Assembly (NCBI GenBank): GCA_037501455.1
Contig: CM074862.1
Location: forward strand, 66,805,501 to 66,869,500
Reading direction: 5' to 3'
DNA: 64,000 nucleotides
Source of the DNA: Lantana camara
Lineage: Eukaryota > Streptophyta > Magnoliopsida > Lamiales > Verbenaceae
Part shown: in pieces, positions 55,284 through 64,000 of the stretch
Layout: every line of letters starts with the position of its first letter
Position numbering within the stretch: the first letter of the stretch is position 1
The notes under the pieces: model-generated
Told to the model about the DNA's origin: nothing
The model's input: only the letters and a program-made list of their open reading frames with translations
Databases searched by the model: none
Program-made: the position numbers and the translations under genes

Positions 55284-58200
55284 TGTAACATCCCGTTCGT
55301 CCGACTTATAAGGTACGCCTCATTCCAACCTTTATACGTGTTTAATTATGTGATTTTGTGTTTTGCGTGGCCCTATTTTGAACTCTTTTAGAGTTTGGGG
55401 GCCCCTTTGTAATTTTCTCTTTTTAGGGCTTTTTCGGTCATTTCTCGTTCGATCGAGTTTTCGACCTTTTCGACCCCTTCAACGCGTTCGGGGCATCGAA
55501 ACGAGTCCGTAGACACTGAGTTTGCCCAATTCTGACGTCATTAGCCCTTTCTCCCGATCATTTTCACGTACGAGGACCCGAGATATTATACCCAGATCCC
55601 CGTATTTCGTGCTAAACGCAGCAGACTTCAGCTCTCTCCCTCTCTCCCGCGATTTTCACTGTACACACACACTCACGGTGTGGAAACATGCACAAACCAG
55701 AACTTGGCCATTTCTTGACGGATTTCGACGAATGACTAGTCTATTTCGGAGAGCTCGACGACGCAGTCACAACCGTACAAAGAACTCGACCAACCGACGA
55801 GCGACGACGGAGATATCGCCATTTTTCAGATGCGCAGGCGGGGGTGGCGGAGCCGCCACTTCGCCGCCCGTTCGCGGCAGCTTCCGGCCGTCTTCCGGCG
55901 ACACGTACCCCAGGCCCGATGATGGAACTTCCCGGAGTTTCTTTCTGTGCAGGCGGCGCCGCCATCGCGCCGGCCAAAGCTCGAGGTGGCGGTGGCGCGG
56001 CAATGTAGCGGCGAGTTTGGCCGCCTTCCGGTGGCTTGTTCGGACCAAGGTTGGTGTTTCCTACCCTTTTCCGACCCCCTCAGTCCATTTCCGGCATCAT
56101 TTTGGGTGAATTTTGGCCGTAGGTGGTGGTTCCGGGTGGGTGTGCGGCAGAAACTTCGGCGGCCAACGGGGGCCTTTTCCGGCAATCTTTTGGCCTCGGG
56201 CCCTTCATGAAAGTTGTTCAGAACGGCGAGAACTAGTAGCCTTTGATCACACGACTCTTGATTCGATGGATTGGCGGCGGATTGCGGTGGCACAGTGGCG
56301 GCGCTACAGCGGGACTATCTCTGGGGATTTTCTCCGGCAACCACCTTAGGGCTTTCGAAGAGCTCGTCACCTATAAGACAATGCCTTTTACGGATCGCAT
56401 TTTGGTTCACCGGTTTGGAAGTAATTTGAGTTTGAAGTTTTTAGGGTTTTCGTATTCTTGGATTTGAAATTGGAGACAAATGGCTTCGAATTTGCAGAAA
56501 TTGATCGAAGAATTGGATTGAGTACGAGGAATCCTTGCACGGGTGAATTTTTGGGATTTTTCCGGCGAGTTCCGGCGGCGGCCGGCCACTGTTCCGGCAA
56601 CTCCGACGGCGGCGCTCAAGCACTCGGAGTTCGGACAGTATGTAAGCTTCGTCGTGGTGAGTCCAATGCCACTTTCCGTTCGTCAATCGGACACTCGGTT
56701 TAATTTCTGCGAATTTATTTGTGCATTTGTGATTTATTTGATTAATTGAACTAAATGTAATTTAATTGTGATTTGCTTGACTTATCGATTTATATGAACT
56801 CCGATGTATACAAAATCATATATCTAATGAAATGTGATATGTATTGATGCTTTGAATTATAAACTGAATCCCTTTATGCCGAAATTGTATTAGTTGTTAA
56901 TTATTTAAAATGCAACTCGTTCTTGTATGTTCGATAAATTGATGAGTATTCATTGTATGGTATTTCAAAATATGTAATGAATTATGAATGTATAAATTTA
57001 TGAATTGTATGAATTGAGTATGGTTAGAATTTGATTTGTAACCTCGTGAAATTTGTATGAATTAGGAAGCATGCTATTATGAATTATTTGATTTATTAAT
57101 ATGTGTCAATTGTATGAAAGGTGCTACGTGAATTTGCATGAAATGAATTAAGTAAACTTTGTTAATTAAATTTGTTATACAATCCATGAATTGTTTATGT
57201 GATAAATGAATAATATGATTTGATTAAATTATGTAATGTTTCTTCTGCAAATAATTGCTATGCATTTGATCCCTGTTTGTGTGATTGCATTTGCCGTGCG
57301 TCTCTATGCGGTTGTTTAAGTCTGAGTCTGAGTCGTGTGTTGTGTTTTGTGTGTCCAGTTGGTACAGGTGTACCCGGGGTGGTGACTTGTGGTCGTGCAG
57401 GTTCCGGGGTGGACCTTTTGCTTTGTGGTCTGCAGTGTTTGCCACCAGGTGAGGTTAGGATATAGTTATACCCTATTGCAATGAGCTCGTTTTCGAATGC
57501 ATGCGGTTTATAAGCCTTAGGTATATGTAGATATGTGCGAAGTACGTATTTTGCTGGTTTTGTCATATGATTTGATTTGAAAAGTACGAAACGCTATGTA
57601 TGAGCCTATGTATGCTTTGTCTCAGTTTTGTTATGATTTCGAAGTCAGTCTGCGTGATATGTACGTGCGATATGATAAGTACGATATGCATGTAATATCT
57701 CTGTCATTTTATAGCGTGACGTGACTTATGAGATAAGCTTTGTGATAAGTGTGATTGTTGCGTTTTGCCTGGGGCCCCGACGATAGGATCAATCCGGAAC
57801 CCACCATGAGGAAGGTGGGGGATGGAGTCCTTGGGTGTGAGTGTCATGAAACTCATACCCTGACATATTAGTGTGCATGGTTAGGGTATGTACAGCCCTT
57901 CCATCATCCGGTGAAAGGTATGTGTGTTTGCCTTATGTTTTATGATTTGTATTTTGGATTTTAGTTATGTCTGTCAGTCTCAAGTTTGTAAAACGGGGGT
58001 AGGTTCCTAAATTAAGATAAAAATTGGTATACTTTTCTACTAATGAGTTACGTTCCGGTATGTGTGCTAAGTGTGCATGAATCTGAGTTTGTGCCTTAAG
58101 AAACCTTTGATTTAAGATTTGTTTTGTCTGTTTGATAAGTCTCCCTATATGTATATTATCACGGGAATTGTTTTGGCGTGCAAAAACTAACCCCGGGTTC

Positions 58201-58845
58201 ACGAACGTTGCTTCTTCTACGTGTTGTGCTCTATATATATGTAGGTGTGTGAGGGTAGCCCCTCGCTCAGTCTTTGGACTGACCCCTCCCCGTGTATGTT
58301 TTTATTGTGCAGGTTTCGGTTTGGGTTCGCGTTGGAGTTCGTGCTAGGCGGTGGTGTGTCGTGTCTTTTGAGTCTGTGTCTGCACATTTCAGTTTGTTAA
58401 GTATTTTGTTCTGATTTATAATTGGTAAATTTTGTATAAGATATGTTGTGAGCAGGTTGCATGTATGATTTGATTGAATGGAATTCGGGACAGGTTAGGA
58501 CAGGTGCTCGGATTAGTTGAACCCGTCTTGCTGTGTAATTGTTCGGGACAGGATAGGACAGGTTCGATAGATTAGTTGAACCCGTGTAGATGATTTTGAT
58601 ATCTGTATTGCTCTATATGCTTAACGTATGAAAGTTTTTGAAAGTTATCATTTTGTATTGCTCACGTTATCATGTTTCGCTTATTTTCTTCTGTACAGGG
58701 TTAGGTACCGCTTAGCTAGTGGGTGTGTTTTTTTTTTTGTTAGTCACCCGTTTGCTGTGACTTGGTGCGTTGCGGACTCTCCATTTCGTATACGTGTCGG
58801 GTCATAGTGCGGGGGTGTGATGCCCCACCGCTTGGGGGTGTTACA
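55284..58845 (+). repeat. 5' LTR of element H
   Basis: TGTAACATCCC to GGGTGTTACA. It contains a GC-rich CCGGCGA segment (55750-56350), donor-like CAGGTGAGG (GT at 57449), hairpin TCAGTC/GACTGA (58267-58282) and acceptor TTTTTATTGTGCAG ending at 58312. No gene. Confidence 0.92.
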
Positions 58846-58852
58846 TCTTAAG

Positions 58853-58864
58853 TGGTATCAGAGC
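58853..58864 (+). other. Primer-binding site of element H
   Basis: TGGTATCAGAGC, 7 bases after the 5' LTR end. Confidence 0.92.
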
Positions 58865-59354
58865 TACCAGGTTCAGAACCGGTGCTCTGGAATCGTGTCG
58901 TGTCAGTCTAGGTCGTACGACATAGGAATATGTGCGCATTGCATCCGTTTGGCATGAAATTTTGCTTTCTCAGCATGAATTGTGTTGAATTATGTGATTT
59001 TGTGTGCTCTATGACTATGATTGTGTAACACTTTATGATTGTGCTTTAAACTATATTGAATTGTTGTATTCACGTGGCTTAAGTGCCACCTTTCATTTGC
59101 ATCTCTAACCAGCATGCACCAACTTTAGTGTTTTAATTGTAGGACTGCTTCATGAACAATTCAACCAGCTTTCCTGACCTTATCACCAATTTATGGCCAA
59201 GATTATCAACACCATGGTGAACGGTACACTAAACATCCATGGCACGAGCATACATGCATCGTTTACTTAATTAAATTTGTTATTATGTGATTTATTTGCC
59301 AATTGTGCTACGTGTTAATTGTTGCGATTTCTGACTATGTCCATGTGCTTGAGT

Positions 59355-59757
59355 GAGAGAGATTTGATTCTCTCTATTTATGTGCTAGGGGGATCTTGAT
59401 TCTTCCTACTTGTGTGTTAGAGAGATGCTGGATTCTCTCTATATTACGTGACAGAAAGATGCTGGAGTCTTTCTGAGTTCTGTGTACGAGAGATGCTGGA
59501 TTCTCTTGTACTTAGGTATTCGAGGGATGCTGGATTCCCTTGGATTTATGGTTTGAGAAATGCCGGATTTTCTCAAACTAGATTGTATGGGAGATGTGGA
59601 ATCAATCAGACTTAGGTTGAGAGACGGGGTTCTCTTGATGCTGTGTTTGAGAGACGGGGCTCTCTCAATTATGTGCTTGAGAGACGGGGTTTCTCTCTTT
59701 TGTGTGTACTGAGGGACGGGGTTCTCTCACTTGGGTGTTGAGAGATGGGATTCTCTC
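59355..59757 (+). repeat. Hairpin array of element H (about 13 units)
   Basis: Stems include GAGAGA/TCTCTC, AGAAAGA/TCTTTCT, CGAGGGA/TCCCTTG, TTGAGAAA/TTTCTCAA and GGGGGA/TCTTCC (with G-U pairs). Loops are mostly TGCTGGAT in the first half and CGGGGT in the second. Stem changes are compensated in nearly every unit; one unit near 59590 has lost its pairing. Confidence 0.87.
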
Positions 59758-60065
59758 TTGTTTGTTGTAGTTGAGTTACGCGTGGCCTGACTACAGTCTA
59801 CAAGCAACGAGGATGCGACAGTATCGAGCTCCGGGTGCAGTGGCCTAGTGCCGATCGAATGAGTTTGAAGTGACCAACAATCAACCGCTCAGTGGAACTT
59901 CAATGACAACGATTCACCATAAAGGGAGTTGATGTCAATTAAGGGGGAAGTATCTTGAGGGGTTTGCAGTTCGCCTGGATCAGAGTTGCGCAGCGGAAGC
60001 TTAGAGTGGAATTCGTTAAAGAGTCGTTCAAGATCCTGCTTTTGGACCCGAGGACAGGTCCTTTT

Positions 60066-60079
60066 GAAGGAGGGGAGTT
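60066..60079 (+). other. Polypurine tract of element H
   Basis: GAAGGAGGGGAGTT before the 3' LTR start at 60080. GGACC (60044-60048) and GGTCC (60057-60061) can pair just upstream. Confidence 0.75.
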
Positions 60080-63000
60080 TGCAACATACCGTTCTTCCGA
60101 CTTATAAGGTACGCCTCATTTCAACCTTTTTATGTGTCTAATTATGTGATTTTGTGTTTTGCGTGGCCCTATTTTGAACTCTTTTAGAGTTTAGGGGCCC
60201 CTTTGTAATTTTCTCTTTTTAGGGGTTTTTTGGTCATTTCTCGTTCGATCGAGTTTTCGACCTTTTCGACCCCTTCAACGCGTTCGGGGCATCGAAATGA
60301 GTCCGTAGACTCTGAGTTTGCCCAATTCTGACGTCGTTAGCCCTTTCTCCCGTTCGTTTTCGCGTACGAGGACCCGAGATATTATACGCGGATCCCCGTA
60401 TTTCGTGCCAAACGCAGCAGACTTCAGCTCTCTCCCTCTCTCCCGCGATTTTCACTGTACACACACACTCACGGTGTGGAAACATGCACAAATCGAAACT
60501 TGGCCATTTCTCGACGGATTTCGACGAATGACTAGTCCATTTCGGAGAGCTCGACGACGCGGTTACAACCGTACCAAGAACTCGACCAACCGACGAGCAA
60601 CGGAGGAGATATCGCCATTTTTCAGACGCGCAGGCGGGGGTGGCGGAGCCGCCACTTCGCCGCACGTTCGCGGTGGCTTCCGGTCGTCTTCCGGCGACAC
60701 GCACGCCAGGCCCGGTGAGGGGACTTCCCGGCGTTTCTGTCTGTGCAGGCGGACCCGCCATCGGGGTGGCGAGGGGGCCGCACGCGCCTGCCAAAGCTCG
60801 CTGCGGCGGTGGCGCGGCACTATAGCGGCGAGTTTTACCGCCTTCCGGTGGCTTTTTTGGACCAAGGTTGGTGTTTCCTACCCTTTTCCGACCCCCTGAG
60901 TCCATTTTAGGCATCATTTTGGGTGAATTTTGGCCGTAGGTGGTGGTTCCGGGGGGGGGGGCATCCAGCAGAAACTTCGGTGGCCAACGTGGGCCTTTTC
61001 CGGCAATCTTTTGGCCTCGGGCCCTTCACGAAAGTTGTTCACACGACTCTTGATTTGACAGATTGGCGGCGGATCACGGTGGCATAGTGGCGGCGCTACG
61101 GCGGGACTAGCTCCGGGGATTTTCTCTGGCAACCACCTTAGGGCTTTCGAAGAGCTCGTCACGGGTAAAACAATGCCATTTAGGGATCGCATTTTGGTTC
61201 ACCGGTTTGGAAGTAATTTGGTTCACCGGGGATCGCATTTAGGGATCGCATTTTGGTTCACCGGTTTAGAAAATTGACTTGGAATTTGCAGAAATTGATC
61301 AAGGAATTGGATTGAGCACGAGGAATCCTTGCACGGGTGAATTTTTGGGATTTTTCCGGCGCGTTCCGGCGGCGGCCGAATGGCGGCCGGCCACTGTTCC
61401 GGCAGCTCCGACGGTGGCGCTCCGGCAACCTTCTGAAAGTATATACGCTTCGTCGTGGTGATTCCAACGCTACTTTCCGTTCGTCAATCGGACACTCGAT
61501 TTAATTTCTGCGAATTTATTTGTGCATTTGTGAGTTATTTGATTAATTGAACTAAATGTAATTTAATTGCGATTTGCTTGACTTATCGATTTATATGAAC
61601 TCCGATGTATACGAAATCATATATCTAATGAAATGTGATATGTATTGATGCTTTGAATTATAAATTGAATCCCTTTATGCCAAAATTGTATTAGTTGTTA
61701 ATTATTTAAAATGTAACCCGTTCTTGTATGTTCGATAAATTGATGAGTATTCATTGTATCGTATTTGAAAATATGTAATGAATTATGAATGTATAAATTT
61801 ATGAATTGTATGAATTGAGTAGGGTTAGAATTTGATTTGTAACCTCGTGAAATTTTTATGAATTAGGAAGCATGCTATTATGAATTATTTGATTTATTAA
61901 TATGTGTCAATTGTATGAACGGTGCTACGTGAATTTGCATGAAATGAATTAAGTAAAATTGTTAATTAAATTTGTTATACAATCCATGAATTGTTTATGT
62001 GGTAAATGAATAATATGATTTGATTAAATTATGTAATGTTTCTTCTGCAAATAATTGCTATGCATTTGATCCCTGTTTGTGTGATTGCATTTGTCGTGCA
62101 TCTTTATGGGGTTGTTTAAGTCTGAGTCTGAGTCGTGTGTTGTGTTTTGTGTGTCCAGTTGGTACAGGTGCACCCGGGGTGGTGACTTGTGGTCGTGTAG
62201 GTTTCGGGGTGAACCTTCTGCTTTGTGGTCTACAGTGTTTGCTACCAGGTGAGGTTAGGATATAGTTATACCCTATTGCAATGTGCTCGTTTTCGAATGC
62301 ATGCGGTTTATAAGCCTTATGTATATGTAGATATGTGCGAAGTACGTATTTTGCTGGTTTTGTCATATGATTTGATTTGAAAAGTACGAAACGCTATGTA
62401 TGAGCCTATGTATGCTTTGTCTCAGTTTTGTTATGATTTCGAAGTCAGTCTGCGTGATATGTACGTACGATATGATAAGTATGATATGCATGTAATATCT
62501 TTGTCTGTTTGTAGCGTGGCGTGACTTATGAGATAAGCTTTGTGATAAGTGTGATTTTTGCGATATGCCTGGGGCCCCGATGATAGGATCAACCCGGAAC
62601 CCACCATGAGGAAGGTGGGGGATGGAGTCCTTGGGTGTGAGTGCCATGAAACTCATACCCTGACATATTAGTGTGCATGGTTAGGGTATGTACAGTTCTT
62701 CCATCATCCGGTGAAAGGTATGTGTGTTTGCCTTATGTTTTATGATTTGTATTTTGGTTTTTAGTTGTGTCTGTCAGTCTCAAGTTCGTGAAACGGGGGT
62801 AGGTTCCTAAATTAAGATAAAAATTGGTATACTTTTATACTAATGAGTTATGTTCCGATATGTGTGCTAAGTGTGCGTGAATCTGAGTTTGTGCCTTAAG
62901 AAACCTTTGATTTAAGATTTGTTTGATCTGTTTGATAAGTCTCCCTATATGTATATTATCACGGGAAATGTTTTGGCGTGCAAAAACTAACCCTGGGTTC

Positions 63001-63644
63001 ACGAACGTTGCTTCTTCTACGTGATGTGCTCTATATATATGTAGGTGTGTGTGGGTAGCCCCTCGCTCAGTCTTTGGACTGACCCCTCCCCGTTTATGTT
63101 TTTAGTGTGTAGGTTTCGGTTTGGGTTCGCGTTGGAGTTCATGCTAGGCGGCGGTTTGTCGTGTCTTTTGAGTCTGTGTCTGCACGTTTCAGTTTGTTAA
63201 GTATTTTGTTCTGATTTATAATTTGTAAATTTTGTATAAGATATGTTGTGAGCAGGTTGCATGTATGATTTGATTAAATGTAATTCGGGACAGGTTAGGA
63301 CAGGTGCTCGGATTAGTTGAACCCGTCTTGCTGTGTAATTGTTCGGGACAGGATAGGACAGGTTCGATAGATTAGTTGAACCCATGTAGATGATTTTGAT
63401 TTCTGTATTGCTCTATATGTTTAACGTATGAAAGTGTTTGAAAGTTGTCATTTTGTATTGCTCCCGCTTTCATATTTCGCTTATTTTCTTCTGTACAAGG
63501 TTAGGTACCGCCTAGCTAGTGGGTGTGTTTTTTTTTGTTAGTCACCCGTTTGCTGTGACTTGGTGCGTGTACGGACTCTCCATTTCGTACACGTGTCGGG
63601 TCATAGTGCGGGGGTGTGATGCCCCACCCCTTGGGGGTGTTACA
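60080..63644 (+). repeat. 3' LTR of element H
   Basis: TGCAACATACC (one change from TGTAACATCCC) to GGGTGTTACA. It has a G10 run near 60951 and a local duplication at 61180-61262. The hairpin TCAGTC/GACTGA is at 63067-63082. Confidence 0.92.
61180..61262. repeat. Local duplication in H 3' LTR
   Basis: GGATCGCATTTTGGTTCACC occurs complete twice with a truncated middle copy; the 5' LTR has it once (near 56395). A later event in this LTR only. Confidence 0.8.
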
Positions 63645-64000
63645 ATAGCATATTCAAATTGGAATGTTCATGAACCGGGGCGTGGTTTTTACATTCTAGA
63701 TCATTTTACCCCGTGATAACATATATATAAAGAAAAAGGTTTGAGGCCGAAGGCTAAAATCATCCAATGTTATAAATTAGGAATCCACTCCCGTTTCACG
63801 AACAATATTCAAAATCGGAATCACACTACTAGGCGAGCACGAGTTTCCAACCTACACTCCATTCATAACTGAATCAAAATTCTAAATCAATCCCACCTTC
63901 TCCATTTGGGGGTGAGGATGACCCTCCTCAACCCCATTCTCTAGTCATAAGTTCGGATACGGAGGATCCTACCCGCTCCACCGATGGGATTACCGTCAGC
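63645..64000 (-). repeat. LTR fragment J, piece 2, and flank
   Basis: Starts with the right ATAGC duplication and continues the sequence interrupted by H. I see no gene in these last 350 bases. Confidence 0.55.

Larger units (their letters stand above)
58846..60079 (+). other. Non-coding interior of element H
   Basis: Shared leader after the primer site (GGTTCAGAACC hairpin, GGTCGTACGACATAGG). It includes the motif GGTGAACGGTACAC...CATGCATCG (59215-59261), the array 59355-59757, and a tail homologous to G (TTGTTTGTTGTAGTTGAG, then CAATGACAACGA). No open frame of note. Confidence 0.85.
55284..63644 (+). mobile_element. Element H: compact non-autonomous LTR retrotransposon
   Basis: LTRs 55284-58845 (3562 bases) and 60080-63644 (3565 bases) flank only 1234 bases of interior with no protein domain. 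Primer site, leader, hairpin array, purine tract and an exact 5-bp duplication are all present. LTRs are colinear with scattered differences and one local duplication in the right copy. H must have been moved by proteins from another element. Confidence 0.93.

Noticed and set aside
55522..56109. Arg-rich frames in H LTRs (also 60318-60899, and minus-strand 60234-60917)
   Set aside because: GC-rich CCGGCGA sequence stays open in several frames on both strands; no domain and no consistent frame between the two LTRs.

Overview
The window is plant nuclear DNA, almost certainly from a flowering plant with a repeat-rich genome. It consists of nested LTR retrotransposons with no recognisable host gene, tRNA or rRNA. 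The polyproteins that can be read (Gag with zinc knuckles, protease, reverse transcriptase, RNase H, integrase, C-terminal chromodomain) and the primer-binding site TGGTATCAGAGC (complementary to initiator tRNA-Met) place the coding elements in the Ty3/gypsy chromovirus group, Tekay/Del-like. The species cannot be told from the sequence.

Layout, left half. Element A (minus strand) runs from before base 1 to 40032: 3' LTR 1-2283, a decayed gag-pol 2304-6784, an extra reading frame upstream of gag (7602-8285), and a 5' LTR of about 4 kb now in three pieces (8473-9260, 24890-26120, 38766-40032). One gap holds a compound insertion of element B/C (9261-24884), arranged LTR-internal-LTR-internal-LTR and flanked by a single 5-bp target duplication TGAAC. 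The other gap holds element D (26121-38767, plus strand), which carries no gag-pol and has a 3.86-kb solo LTR (E, 26693-30549, duplication GGTTT) inside its own 5' LTR. Element A itself sits in an older LTR fragment F (40033-41167), related to element H.

Layout, right half. 41168-42877 is an unclassified LTR-like promoter region with four CACGTG boxes and a TATA box. An A-like LTR fragment I (42878-43870 and 54210-54372) is split by element G (43871-54209), which has LTRs of about 4 kb and a 2.4-kb non-coding interior. After a small LTR scrap K (54373-54757), a minus-strand LTR fragment J (54758-55283 and 63645-64000) is split by element H (55284-63644, duplication ATAGC), with LTRs of 3.56 kb and a 1.2-kb non-coding interior.

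How the parts may work together (inference). B/C, D, G and H share LTR ends, primer site, a leader just after it, and a polypurine tract preceded by a hairpin. D, G and H encode no protein, so they look like non-autonomous passengers of a B/C-type element. Their interiors instead carry an array of 7-13 short hairpins (35671-35862, 49606-49897, 59355-59757) whose stems differ between units by paired, compensating changes. That is the strongest sign of an undescribed functional RNA or DNA structure here. All six main LTR families also share a donor-like CAGGTGAGG, a small covarying hairpin and, where checked, a downstream acceptor-like GCAG/TCAG, suggesting an intron or conserved RNA module inside the LTR.
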